Shown: positions 36,888 through 48,770, counted from the stretch's first letter. The stretch: DNA of 64,000 bases from Liquidambar formosana (GCA_039720395.1 CM077821.1:41414792-41478791), one strand, 5' to 3'. Translations and numbers: made by a program. The notes: generated by a model from the letters alone, not told the origin.

Positions 36888-37374
36888 CAGGGGCAAAGCC
36901 AAGATTTTGAGTGAGGTGAGGCGAATGTTAGTTGGTTAATTGTTACCATTTTGTCCTAATTTTAAAAATAAAATATGTATCTTTTATTTAAGAATTTTTT
37001 ATACAACTTTTTATTTTAAAATAAAAAAATTTGCAAAAATTTATAATCCATTACTATTTGATGAACAATATTTCACTTGAATACATTTACAATTATTCTC
37101 AATGAGACCCATCTTTCGAAAGCATTGTATGATTACTTTATTTTCAATGCTATCAAATGCTCATTTCTCAATAAACATAACTAAGTTATCATATAAATAT
37201 AAATACACACATATACACATATGGAAAAGTTGTCATCACCTAAGCAAAATCACAATACAGGCAAGCAAAAGAATATAAAAAAAAATTTATTCCTTTTGCA
37301 CAAGGAGTCAAGATAAAATAGAAAATAAAAATAAAAGAAGAAGAAGAAAGAAAAAACACTACACCAGAATTTGT

Positions 37375-37935
37375 CTTTAACAACATTCGTAAAACGTTGT
37401 TAATGACTTTCCACAACATTTTTACAAATGTTGTTAACTGCCATGTTGTCGTTAATGGGAGATTTTTACAACATTTCTTAAATGTTGTTGAAAAGTGGAG
37501 AAAAACGTTGTGGAAACACTCTTACCACGTTGAAAAAACGTTGGGATTGATTTATGAACAACATTTCCCAAAATGTTGTCTTAGATCCCATACATTAACA
37601 ACATTTCCTACAACGTTGTCTTAGATCCCATATATTAACAACATTTCAGAAATGTGGTTGATGATAATCAAAACTATTGTCTTACATTTTGTTCATTAAC
37701 AACAATTTGCAAATGTTGTCGTAGATGGTTAGCTTTAACTTTAACAACATTGCACGAATGTTGTCTTAGATCAGATACATTAACAACATATTACAAATGT
37801 TGTCTTTAGATACTGCTTAAGCACATTAACAACATTTACAAAATGTTGTCGTATGTGGACACATCAACAACATTTCTCAAATGTTGTCTTAGCTTTTTCA
37901 GATTTTTATGACAACAATTTGTAAACGTTGTCTTT

Positions 37936-37940
<5 letters not shown>
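37375..37940. repeat. left subterminal repeats of the CACTA element
   Basis: More than a dozen inverted pairs of TTAACAACATTT and AAATGTTGTC are spaced about 20-40 bp apart. Such motifs bind the CACTA-encoded DNA-binding protein in known elements. A T run (about 37940-37966) follows. Confidence 0.9.
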
Positions 37941-37966
<26 letters not shown>

Positions 37967-39733
37967 GGTTTGTTGTTTCATTTATGGTTTCTTGTACCTA
38001 TTTCCTGTTCATATAAAATAATGACCAAACACACCACTATAAAAAATGTAAAACCACAATTCATTTAATCTCAAACTTTAAACACTTAATCACATTTCAT
38101 TTGATCTCAAACTTGAAACACCTAACCATCATTTATATATTGAATAAATTAAAGTATCCAACATTGCATTACATATATGTCATTAAACATTCTAGTTACC
38201 ATTACATGTAACTTTTCAAGTAAAAACAAAAAAAGCCAAAAAACTAAAACCAAGATACAAAATAAAACGATCTTGGAGCATGCATCTACCACCCAAAAAA
38301 CTGATGAGTCATCAACCATCTACCCCTGCAAAATATTGCAAAGTATATTATAATTGTTATCTAACAGTATACATGGTAGTAATAACAAGAACATTAGTAA
38401 AGTTTACATTTGAGAAGTCAATGATCCCAAGAGCTCCCAAGAAAATAAAAAAACAAGTAACGAAATCTCCCAAGAGCTCCAATGAAGCCAAGTAGCTAGA
38501 CTGACTATACAGAAAAAACAAGTACATAAGAAAAGAAAGTTAGTATTGAAATGCTGTATTTGGGATACGGCACATGTAAGAATTCATAGCCCCAATAGAT
38601 TAGCAAATACACAATTGAAACAGTTGACCCATGGTTGAACCGGTAACCTAGTGAACCAAAAAGAAGACTGTTGGGTGTAAGATCCATTGCTTGAATCAAC
38701 CATGAAATTACATGCTTATCAATCCTAAAAAGCCCAATCCACTCTAGCCATAAGATATCTATAAGGGAAATCCATAAATGGAAGAAGCTAGAAAAACATA
38801 GAACAAAACAAGGACAAAACATCCTGTGACAAACTACTGAGCAAATTCGTATGTCAAGGTCACCTGCTTTTTTGTCCTAAATATCACATCTCTATGACTA
38901 AGCAAAGATATGCTTCCCACAAACCAAAATATGACACCATTAGTATAATACTTAGAAGGAAACATCCACGCAAAAGAACACAACACACCCAACAAAGAAA
39001 TAAAATATAAAACCCAAAATAATAATTTTGTATTTCTTCCATCAGATTTATTGTAAAACAAAAGTCTGGGATAAAATCAAATGAAAAAAAAAAGTTCAAA
39101 ATTAGAACATACAGAAAATAAGCAAAAGAAAAGAGTGTGAAGAGCTCAAAACATCACTAAAGACAGGTAAAAAAATCCAACCAGTTGTCACCTTCAGAGA
39201 TTCCCACACAACAAACTAAAAACCTAGGAAAGGCATAATACCCAATGTTTTCCCCCAAGAGAATACAACCCAGCCCAATAAACTCTTAATCCTACTCAGG
39301 AACCCTAACTCCCCAAATAACATCCAAATCTCAAAAAACCAAATTGAAATTTTAAACCAATAATCAAATTGAAATCAGAATTGAGCCTCACCGGTGCAAC
39401 GGCATTGATCCTAGTAGGGTCACAGAGAATTCTTAAAGCTCTCTTAAATGGTGTACAGAGGAACAAAAAGGTTTCTTGTCATTCTTTGTGGAGAGAAGGA
39501 GACTTGATCAGTCAACCAAAATCTGTACGGGAGATGAAATCAAACAAGAAAACAATCAAGAAATCAAACAACCAAAAAGCAAAGCAAAAAACTATGCAGG
39601 TGTTGAGATTGCACCTACTAAAACTAAAATTGCAACTGCATTGCATCAGGATTCTAGAATAAAGATCCACTAACAACTCTACAAGCCAACATTAAAGGTG
39701 TTGAGATTGCACATAAACAGTAGAAACAAAATA
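37967..39733. other. CACTA interior, no recognised gene
   Basis: AT-rich sequence. Minus-strand frames at 38505-39099 give hydrophobic peptides, but no family is recognised and they change frame. The plus-strand frame at 39369-39662 is Lys-rich and unrecognised. Here the body of a TNP2-type transposase would be expected downstream of the remnant at 39734-40075, and it is absent. Confidence 0.5.
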
Positions 39734-40075
39734 TTAATATGTGTTAATGTTGCCAACTTTGCCAACTTTAGAAAGAACTACATTATCATATTGAAAATGC
39801 ACATCCTTGTACATCTGATATGACTCTAGCATTTCAACGTCATCGCATTGTACAGATGCACTCTGATGTTCCCCATGAAGGACCCAAGTAGTGTATGTAC
39901 GATCCATCCCTCTCATGACTAAGTGATCGAACACTACATTACAATGCTTGTGCCGGAGGTTTTCACAATCTCTACAAGGGCATACGATTATATCTGAATC
40001 CCCACTATTCTTCTTAGCCATATCAATGAATTTACTTGCTCCAATTCTATACTCCTCCGTATTTCTACAAGACAA
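39734..40075 (-). pseudogene. CACTA transposase-associated domain remnant
   Basis: About 113 residues match the transposase-associated domain at the N-terminus of TNP2/TNPD proteins: EYRIGASKFIDMAKKNS, the Cys pair in CPCRDCEN, DHLVMRGMDRTYTTWVLHGE. The first residues follow a possible acceptor TTGTAG. The catalytic TNP2 region that should follow is missing, so this is a leftover exon of an internally deleted element. It gives the orientation of the CACTA element. Confidence 0.8.
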
Positions 40076-41347
40076 AACTCCATTTTACTAATCCAACTAC
40101 ATGGGTGCACAATATATTATTATTTCGTTACAAATTACAGTGCTTAAAGATAGAAACCTTGGAAGCAACACCCATTCTTTATCCATCTTTAGTAGCTTAC
40201 TTGACAAAACCTCCACTTGACCCTAAAAATTATATTTTACACAAATAACAATTAATAAACAATTAATAACAAGAAGTCCACCTATAAGAAACAAGAAACT
40301 AAACTAGAAAAACAAGAAGGACTAAACTACTATACTTTTTGCTGCCAAAAACATATACAAAAAGTACATACTTTTTATTGCGTAAAGATAGACAATAATC
40401 CAAGGGTACAGAACATAATCTGTACAATAACAAAGTACATCAAATTATAATGACTAATTCTCTTTGCATCAAATGACCCTATTGAATAAATAGTTCCAAT
40501 AAACATATAAGCAAATGACAAGTCATAACATAAACTTATAACAAAACCATAAAAGTCTAGGTTCAGTTTGGACATTTAAAAAGTATAAAAACTCTTTCGA
40601 ACGTTTAAAATGAATCAGTAACATAGATAAACTAATTCTATCAGCTATCACAGCTATCATGTGATACATTCATGTCCAACTATTTTTATGTACATTTATA
40701 ATGCTTTCAGATGAATATGGGGACAAATTGTAATAAGAGCAAACCTAAACTAAAGCTTCAAGAAACTCCCCATCAATGTTAAATGCTTCTGTGCAACTAC
40801 TTACAGAATCCTATACCTACACATACACAGTGCACACATACTAGTATCACCTGAAACACACGCATATATACAAGCACCCATGCATAAACACACACTTTGA
40901 AAATCAAACTTTCAAAATGGAAACTAACATTCAAAATTTACACTAACAAGTGATATTGATAGGACAAAACATAGCAGATCCTATTATCTTTCCTTTTAGA
41001 ACGAAAAGATAGATAATCCAATGCATTCAATCTTTTTACATTCCAACACAAACACAACTGTAGTTATACTCTTGGTAATAGTTATAATTCACATTAAAGT
41101 CCAAAAGAACAAAAAAAAAAATCTCATCTCTCAAAAGGTCAACTGGGTTTAATAATACAAGCATTGTAACACACTGTTCAAATAGCAAATTTAGCTTAAC
41201 CAAAACAGTTGATGACCATATGCAACTGTTCTGAAAACTGCCTAAAAAGTTTAGAATATATTAACACGGCACAGCATACTTAGTAAATGTCCTACCATTC
41301 AATACCAATTTGCTTATAAGATTCATTAACACTGCATAGCATACTAC
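40076..41347. other. CACTA interior, no recognised gene
   Basis: AT-rich DNA without a convincing reading frame or repeat. It may include introns of the captured ATG18 fragment. Confidence 0.4.
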
Positions 41348-41555
41348 CTCTAATGAAGGAGAGGGATGAAATGGCTAAAGGTGAAGAAAGATTTGGCTCA
41401 GATGCGCTGCGTGATCTATCATTCCCCAATGATCCTGAATCAACCTTTAGGCTGAACACATGGACTGTTCCCTTCTCACTCGAAACAGCTAGCCACTAGG
41501 CAGTAGAAGAGAAGGCAAGGCTGTATATCTCTGCTCTATCTATGCCTCTCCTTAC
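41348..41555 (-). pseudogene. ATG18: captured exon of ATG18 (WIPI/PROPPIN autophagy protein)
   Basis: A 208-bp exon has a good acceptor (TGACTGTAG, minus strand) and donor (AGAG-GTAGTA). Its translation matches plant ATG18: RRGIDRAEIYSLAFSST, then [19 protein letters not shown] and a Ser-rich linker. The codon between them, usually Gln in the family, is TAG (41498-41496). ATG18 proteins are beta-propellers that bind PI3P during autophagosome formation. Neighbouring exons (for example the one with KYFSSEWS in the family) are not found nearby. It lies in a CACTA element in the transposase direction, so I read it as a transduplicated, disabled fragment. Confidence 0.85.
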
Positions 41556-43513
41556 CTACAGTCAAATACACAACAAATTAACAAAATCTAGACCTTTCAG
41601 AACAGTTAATGCAAAAAAGCATGAAAATTGCCAGTACAACATGTAAAAGTGGTACAGATTTAATTAGAACAACATATATCAAAACTACACAGCATTTCAA
41701 AGATTGATGCATACTAGTACTTACTAATGGGTATCAATGAAGAAGTATTTGTTCTCAGAAAATCATACATTCAAAAAATATTTGAAACTTTTTCAAAAAA
41801 TATGATCAGGAAACAACCACGCCCTTTAATTAAACCCACCCCCCCCCCCCCCCACCCCCAGTAGAAGAAAAAGAAGAAAGTAAAAAAATCGGTCATCATT
41901 TGGTACATATCATGGTCATAAAAAAAAGTTAAGTGAGCCAAGAAAACATCAGAGCATACTCAGCATAAAAATTCATCGAGGTGAGTGACTATTCAAAGCC
42001 TATATGTAACAAATAAATAGGAATATTTTCTTATTTTGCCATATTGATGACTTAAAATTTAGTAAAATAATAATAATGAAGAAAAAGAAAGCCAAATGAG
42101 AAATCAAAGAAGAAAAAAAAAATCCATTTTGAGACGTTCTTGTCCTTAAGACAGTTAACCCAATGCATAGTCCATCAACCCCAAGCCCGCACACAGCTGG
42201 CATACTTGAGACCTCTATGGTGGTTCATTGGTTATAATCTAAATAAGACCATCAATGCAATCCAAGAACTTATCTGTATTACTTATATTTATGCATTGTA
42301 TTTACTCACTAAATTTATTTCTAGATGTTTGACTTCTACCATCTAGAGTTAGCTTCCTGAACGACAAAAAGTAGAGTTTGTTTCCTCCTTTCTTAATATA
42401 TATATTTTCACCAAGTTTCAGATTTAGCAGAAGGTTTTCTGCAGATGAAGGAAAATATAATAGCCACACTACAAAGCTTTTAAAAAGTTTTTAGCTTGTT
42501 TTGTTATTAAGAAACTATTATATAATGATACAATTATTCATCTACTGGTTAATATGGGGCAAGACTGCAATTAAACCAATGTTCATGTACTAACCAGCAG
42601 TAAATCAGTAGACTGGATCTCCTTGTTTTAATTTAATAATAATATTATGTGTGTATATATATGAAATGAAAAAAATATTCACTCATTTAGCATTAATTGT
42701 AATTGAATGTTTGCTTATATAACAGTGCAATAGAAGCCAACCTGTCCATTTCAGATATCCAATAATCCAAAATAATAAAGATAGAAGAACAGTGTAGATT
42801 TCCAGATGGGACCCATCAGAAGTAATGAAACCGTTTAACACCACCTTCCACAAACTGAAGGCTTTGTTTTTGTAGCAAATTTATGATAAACCCCCACCAG
42901 TTTCTACCCATAAACATCATTAATAATGGAGTCGATCAAAGAGGAGTTGTATTGGCCCCCAACAGGGGTTTTATACTTTTTGTATTTTGTTTCGATTGTC
43001 TAATAGGAACGCCAAAAAGTTTTAACATGGCTATAATCAGGAAACTTGGAACAAAATGTAATGGAAGGAAGGCATAATATATAAAATGAATGGGAAATAA
43101 TTAATAAATAAACCTAACAGCACTCAAGTCAGACAAGCAAAATTACACATATTTGCTTTACTATTATTAAGCAAACTGGACAGAACATTTCATGCTATTT
43201 TCTTTGCTATCTACTTTAGAAAGTTGTTATACATCTACAAATCCCCAATGGCAATTATTGTTTGATGAACTTTGCAACCAATGCCAAGTTCTTCAAGTTG
43301 AAAACTCATAGGTGATATCTGTGTAAACAAAACTCGATCTAATAGATCACAGTTAATATAACATGGTTCAAAGTCTCGTCCAAGATGGATGAGATCTTGC
43401 TGGGTTAACTAGGTCTCGTTTAGGGGCGAGACGATATCTGAGAACGAATCAAGTATATAGTAAGGTTTATTTTTTTTTTTAAAATCAAGTCTTAATGAAA
43501 ACTCTTATCTTTT
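41556..43513. other. CACTA interior, no recognised gene
   Basis: No gene is recognised. A C run occurs at about 41840-41856. A minus-strand stretch at 42130-42200 looks like the tail of a retroelement but is too short to assign. A TG/TA run lies at about 42648-42662. Confidence 0.4.
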
Positions 43514-43590
43514 GGCCTATAAGCTCAATTGGTTAGAGCGTTATGCAATAGCATAGAAGTTGTAGGTTCAAATCCAAGATCCTTTTGTTA
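43514..43590 (+). ncRNA. tRNA-like sequence (SINE head or tRNA relic)
   Basis: TAAGCTCAATTGGTTAGAGCG fits the polymerase III A box and D arm. GGTTCAAATCC, about 35 bp further, fits the B box and T arm. The acceptor stem does not pair (GGCCTAT against ATCCTTT) and the anticodon arm is irregular, so it is not a working tRNA. A tRNA-derived SINE is the likeliest source, but no poly-A end or target duplication is clear. Confidence 0.5.
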
Positions 43591-43949
43591 TGAATCTCTA
43601 GAATCCATATGTAGTAACTATTCTAAGTAACCTAGAGCCACAAAGCAAAAAAAAAAGGGAACAAAACAGTTTGAAGGAAAAAGAAAGGAAATCAGTAAAT
43701 AAATAGAAGAAGTGGATGGAAATAAAGTTGAAGAAGCAAAAAAAGGGAACAAAACAGTTTGAAAGGGAAAAAATGAGAGAAAAAAACATTACAATACCTG
43801 TTCGAAGGAAATAAAAAAATATATATATAAAACAGAAAAAGAAAAAGAAAAAAATCTCTATCAGTAAATAAAATCAAAGGAGGGAAAAAAAACAATACAA
43901 TACTTGTTCAAAGAAAAAAAAATCTCTATCAATAAATAAAATTGAAGAT

Positions 43950-44125
43950 GATAGTAAGGCGTGCCTTGAATGGGCCTTGCGCCTCGGAAAAAAGCCCAGA
44001 AAGCGCTCTTAAAGCGCGCCCTTTGGATCTCGCCTAGCCTAGCCCAACGCGAAGCCCAACAGCTGCGCCTGCCTGAGCCTCGCGCCTAGGTGCACCTCAG
44101 GCGTGCTTTTAACAACTATGGCATG
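43950..44125. repeat. GC-rich dispersed repeat
   Basis: Sequence built on GCGCC/GGCGC and AAGCGC motifs, ending TTTTAACAACTATGG, stands out from AT-rich DNA. It resembles common plant dispersed repeats, but I cannot name a family. Confidence 0.4.
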
Positions 44126-44174
44126 AGTATCAAATTTGATAGGCATAACATGTGTCAAGCATCATAGAGACCTT

Positions 44175-44651
44175 ACAGTAGTCCACTATAGCTGAATCCT
44201 CATTATCCTACAATATAACCCAATAAACTTTAATCAATATGCCATCCATTGAAGTTGGAAACCATTAAGAGCGCTAATATAGCTGCATTACCTCAATTAA
44301 CAAATCCTTTCTGGTAATCAAACCAACAACGCGAGAAGCACGAGGGACAACAAATATATGCCTCAATCCTAGTTGGCAGAAAAGATTATAAACTTGTACC
44401 ATCAGCAAGATTTGCATTTATCAGCTAAAGTTAAGACACATGCCACACATGCAAATAAAGTAGCCTTACAAGAATAGAGATGAAATTGTCACCTTTGTTA
44501 AAGACATATCTTCTGGAACTACATATGGAGAAGGATTCAAAAAGGGGCCAAGATCTATGTACATTTCCAAGTCATCTGAACTTAGATGTATATCATTTAT
44601 GGAGATTCCTTTACTCGAAACAGGCTTCACAAATTCACTAAAATTATGCAT
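44175..44651 (-). pseudogene. CLC-D: captured 3' exons of chloride channel CLC-d
   Basis: Three minus-strand exon pieces match the C-terminal cytoplasmic CBS region of plant CLC-d: about 44647-44493 (HNFSEFVKPVSSKG, then DLGPFLNPSPYVVPEDMS), 44392-44292 (GLRHIFVVPRASRVVGLI) and about 44207-44175 (DNEDSAIVD). Their order is that of the gene. Changes: the acceptor before the second exon reads AA instead of AG in front of the GTT codon, and an Arg usual in NLFRQ is Cys (TGC, as from a CpG change). No channel domain is present. The 5' side begins at a CT microsatellite. CLC-d is an endomembrane anion transporter. This is a captured fragment, not a gene. Confidence 0.87.
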
Positions 44652-44660
44652 GGAATTCCT

Positions 44661-44712
44661 CCTCTCTCTCTCTATCTATCTATCTTTCTCTCTCTCTCTC
44701 TCTCTCTCTCTA
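44661..44712. repeat. CT microsatellite beside the CLC-d fragment
   Basis: CT/CTAT repeats are directly upstream (minus strand) of the first captured CLC-d exon, so the capture breakpoint may lie here. Confidence 0.9.
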
Positions 44713-45089
44713 AGTAGTGAGATTTACATTAATACAACCTAACAATCCACTGTTCCATAGGGGATTCTGCCAATATAACTCACCCAAAGAAAAAAAAAAA
44801 AAACCATTCTGCTAGTGGAAAATATATTTTGAACAAAGCCAAATACTAATCTACATTCAATAAGCTGTCCCTCCACCAACTGCTAAGATATTCTTTTTTT
44901 CACAAACCAGTGTCTCCAGCCAGGGGTATATAATTGGTGGGACCATCCTTTCGGATATAGGGAAAAAAAGGGGGGAGGGGGGAAGGAGTAAATATGACTT
45001 CCTACTAGGTCTTAGTATCGAGGTGACTTCTCTTGGGATTGTGAAGGGAATGGCTCACATGACAACAAAAGACTCTATACAGTTTAAGG

Positions 45090-45310
45090 CTTACTTTTTT
45101 TTTTTCAATCAATAAGGGGGATTTTATTAGAATGCTGAAAATGAGTACAATGAACTCCCCTCTAAACTGTAAACCAACACACTACACACCCAGTCCTCAC
45201 ATACAAAGCAAAACAAAACCAAAGCTTCAAAAAAGGAACCAAATCCAACGCCATAACCAAAACAGCAAAATCATAGACAGCAATGAGAACAAAATTGCAA
45301 CCACAATAGC
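45090..45310 (-). mobile_element. possible LINE-like 3' end
   Basis: Read on the minus strand, the sequence ends TTCTAATAAAATCCCCCTTATTGATTG followed by an A run (45111-45101). A signal like AATAAA and terminal A run are what a retroposed transcript would leave. No coding part is recognised. Confidence 0.35.
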
Positions 45311-46449
45311 AAAATCAGAATTTCCTTAGATGCTTTGACAGCCACCACCACACCTTTCTCACTACCCACCTCCGAAATTCCCTTCTCCTTCCCACTCCTC
45401 TGTCTCACGAAAATAGCAGCTTCAAGAAAAAAACAAAAATAGCCACAACCTCACAGCAACCCAACATAAAAAAACCAAGAAGACAACACCCAAAAGACTA
45501 TACAAGGTGAGCACGACTAAACCCAGCTGAGAAATTATATGCTACCAAACGAAAACAAATGAATTAAAAAGCCCTCAAGCTTCAACTACATACACAGAAA
45601 TCAAACACTTATTATTCAAGAAAACACTTCTCAACCAAGATGCCAACCATAACCACGATCCCACCCATAACAACATGTACATAAAATCTATAATCTATGG
45701 CACATTATTTGCCCTAATATATAGAAAATTTAGGGATTAAACCCTAATATCAGTATCAATCTCTTAGAAAAACGAATGAAATATTTAGGGAGGAAAAGGG
45801 ATGGAAAGAGCAAGAGAAGAGAGAGAGAGATGAGACAGAGAGTGATGATTCGGAGAGAAATATACCGGAGGAAATGTTTGCAGATGAGGGGAAAGAAGGA
45901 GCAAATCGATCTGAAGTAACAGAGCAGAAAATAAAAGGGGGATTATTCCTAAGAACATGAAATCGAAGAGAGGATTAGAGAGAGAGTGCACACCTTATGG
46001 TAGCGAGAGGAACACCAGAGGTTTTAGTAGAGGGACGGCGACCACAGCGACAGGGAATGTAGAACCCAGCTGGAGGGGTCGTGGCAACGGGAAGAGGAAC
46101 ACTGATTACCGTCGGCGAGAGCTAACAGCAACGTGATGGCTGTTGGTGGATCCCCATCGGCAATGGTGGTGGGTGTGAGATCCAGCGGCGGTGCTCCGAT
46201 GATGACGCGAAGGCTTGAGGATGGACCACGATAGCGACGAGGATGGACCACGATAGCGACGAGGCCAGCGATGGTAACAGTAACGATGCCGGTGATGGGT
46301 CTGAGAAGATAGGGCAAATGAGAAGGTAAAGTTTGATCCGTCTGTCTCCAGACATAAGAGACCAAACCAACCAAAAAAAAAGAAAAAAAAAAGGGGGGGG
46401 GCCATTGCGCGGGACAGCAAAAATAAGTTCCCTCCTTTTAGTAAAAGCC
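45311..46449. other. CACTA interior with a pyrimidine-rich, leader-like stretch
   Basis: On the minus strand 46000-45780 is CT-rich and resembles a plant 5' leader, but no gene can be assigned. Bases 46200-46260 contain a near-exact tandem repeat of GATGGACCACGATAGCGACGA. The 116-131 aa frames at 46024-46501 show no recognised domain. Confidence 0.4.
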
Positions 46450-46770
46450 CCAGAATTGACAACATTTCTATAGATGTCGTTATAAGGCCCCTCAATAACA
46501 ACGTCTCCTAAAACGTTGTTATCATTAACAACGTTGACACAAACGTTGTCATCATCAACAACGTTTACATAAACGTTGTTGAAGCATTACACATCAACAA
46601 CGTTTCTGTAAACGTTGTTATAAAGTGTATTTACAACATGAATATAACTAACGTTGTTAATATCCGTAAAGTAACACTTTTTAACAACATTTTTGTCACA
46701 AATGTTGTTAAAACCCCCCTACAACAACATTTAACATGAAACGTTGTTGATGTAGTGTTGTTAAAAACCA
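46450..46770. repeat. right subterminal repeats of the CACTA element
   Basis: Inverted pairs of AACAACGTTT/AAACGTTGTT fill the last 330 bp. They match the left-end set but mostly with CG in place of CA/TG, as if the left end had lost CpG sites. Confidence 0.9.
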
Positions 46771-47176
46771 TTTTTGGTGTAGTGAAGAGCCATACCATCA
46801 TACCTTTTTTCATTTTTATTTATATTTTTTTTATTATGCTTATAAATTCCTACCCCCTTCTAGCAAAGCAGCTATTTTAACTCTAGTTTTTTATGACGTG
46901 AACTATCTAATACAATGTACTCTTGAAGGTATAGAATTCACTCCTTTCTTGTCATACTCGCATGGCTTCCAAAAGCTATAGAATGTGAAAAGGAAAAAAA
47001 ATTAGAAATTTTGAGGGTAGGCGCATGCCCCACCTGCCACTAAGGTGGCTTCACCCTTGGTCATACTCACATGACTTCCAAAAGCTAGAACATGTGAAAA
47101 GGAAAAAAAATTAGAAATTTTGAGGATAGGCGTATGCCCCACCTGCCACTAAGGTGGCTTCGCCCTTGTGTCCACA

Positions 47177-48574
47177 CTAGTATGGGAAAATAAGGAATAC
47201 CCTACCATTGGGATACAATTATGGTGAATAAAGATAGAGTGATAAAACATTGGCCATCGTGCTCCCAAACACATTTGTTGCAAACTAGAAAAAATCGAGA
47301 ACTTGGTTCTGCAATCAGTCAATGACTATCAAGAAGATTTTTTTTTTTTTTTTTTTTTTTAATTTTTTTAATTGCTAGCAATCACCACTCAACATTGCAG
47401 CGGCATCCCCACTAAGATTTGGCTACAAATTTGGTCCTTCTTCTTTTTTCTTTTTCTTTTTTTGACTGAGGAAAAGGAAGCAAAATAGCAACAGAAGAAA
47501 ACAAAAACTCAAGTCAGAAGACAAAATATCCTGCCATTGGATCAGGGAGAAGGCACGCCACAATGGCGGAAGGGATGCTTGTCTTGCCTTTGAAGCCACC
47601 CAGTTTATTGCTAAGTATTTACAAGAACAAGAAAAACTTACAAGTAAACTTATATATAATTGTGACAAGATTGATGTAATGTCACAAGTCAAAAAATGTA
47701 TAATAAGATTGTTATAGTATATTTTGACCCTTACAATCCCATTTTACTTTGTTTCTATTAGCATGTGATATCATGTGGTCATGTTATAGTTACATGGAAA
47801 ACTCAATCTACAAGAACACCATGATGGGGATGGCATGGACTACTAGGCATTGGTTCTCACTTGGACGCCAAAATTGAATATATATGCATCAGGTCATCAA
47901 AAGGTGTATGTTCTCTTTTCTTTTTTCTTTTTTTATTTTATTTTATTTTACTTGCTTGCCAAACTATAGAACACACACTCACACACGTATTCTGTAGAGT
48001 TGAAATCAAGATTTCTGCAAACTCTACGCTTTTATTAGAATGAGAGATGTAATTAGTCCCTAAACCATAGGCATGAAGAGGTGTATGTTCAGCCATACCT
48101 TTCTTATGTTCAAGGCAGTTACATACCCTGGTTGTTGAGACTAATACGTAGTTATTGTCTGCACTGCCCACAACGTAACACCATGAATGGGGCTTTAGAC
48201 CTTTTATAGATAAAAAGTGAGTGTGACTTGAATCAGAATGAGAATGCGCTGGAGTTCTACTTGAAAGAAACAGGTTTTCGGTATAATTTTAAACCAACCC
48301 AAATATGGAGTAGAGGGCATAAAGTGGGGCTGAAGTGGTCGTATCTTTAATTTGGATTGAAATAGTCTGATTTAGGGGCGAAAAAAAAAAAGGGAAATAG
48401 ATTAAGGCCTAAAGAAGGTGTAAGAGGTCCTAACTTACACTGGTGTTGGTAGATTCCTCTCCAAATTTAATATTTTAAAAATTAGTATTTTGACTTTATT
48501 ATCTTTTATTTTAACTTAGATATTTTCTTGAATCTTGAATACTTTAACATTTACAGTGATTGTCCAAAGAAGAA
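47177..48574. other. intergenic, no gene seen
   Basis: AT-rich. It contains T runs at about 47339-47360 and low-complexity T-rich DNA. No reading frame with a recognisable domain is found. Confidence 0.5.
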
Positions 48575-48770
48575 CGGCTTTTTTTTTTTTTTTTTCCTTT
48601 TCAAAGCTTTAGTATCCCAAGCCTACTCCGTTGAAGTTTCAATTTAGACTAATCTCACATGATGCATATTACACCCGTAAGCTAACTCAGGTATCTAAGA
48701 GTGAGAAGTCAAAGATTCGAACTCATGACATTTAGTTTCTAAATAGCCATCCTTTACCATATGCCCTACC
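48574..48770 (-). mobile_element. probable tRNA-derived SINE
   Basis: Read on the minus strand: a degenerate A box near 48760, a B-box-like GAGTTCGAATCTT (about 48723-48711), a body of about 130 bp and a terminal run of about 18 A (48595-48578). This is the build of plant SINEs. Target duplications were not found with confidence. Confidence 0.5.

Larger units (their letters stand above)
37357..46784 (-). mobile_element. CACTA (En/Spm) element carrying host gene fragments
   Basis: The ends are CACTACACCAGAA (37357) and the inverted CACTACACCAAAA (ending 46784). Flanking triplets are AAA and AAG, close to but not a perfect 3-bp duplication. Both ends have dense subterminal repeats. It holds a CACTA transposase N-terminal remnant and, in the same orientation, exon fragments of ATG18 and CLC-d. 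No full transposase is present, so it depends on another element. About 9.4 kb, nested in the hAT-type element. Confidence 0.85.
36888..47168. mobile_element. hAT-type element, interrupted by a CACTA element
   Basis: The left end CAGGGGCAAAGCCAAG and the inverted right end CAAGGGCGAAGCCACC are flanked by the perfect 8-bp duplication TGTCCACA (36880-36887, 47169-47176). An 8-bp target duplication and CAGGGGC..AGCC ends are hAT hallmarks. Without the nested CACTA DNA it is about 850 bp with no transposase, so non-autonomous. The right end is tandemly duplicated: a block of about 118 bp ending in GGTGGCTTC(A/G)CCCTT occurs at about 46940-47057 and 47058-47168. Confidence 0.88.

Noticed and set aside
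38505..39099. Hydrophobic minus-strand ORFs that could be a third captured gene
   Set aside because: No family motif is recognised and the frames overlap without splice sites that join them. AT-rich noise is equally likely.
43513..43590. Functional tRNA gene
   Set aside because: The acceptor stem does not pair and the anticodon arm is malformed, so it was kept only as a tRNA-like relic.
41348..44651. True, locally disrupted ATG18 and CLC-d genes
   Set aside because: Only one exon of the first and the last few of the second are found, both between CACTA ends and side by side. Separate complete genes split at this place would leave more exons.
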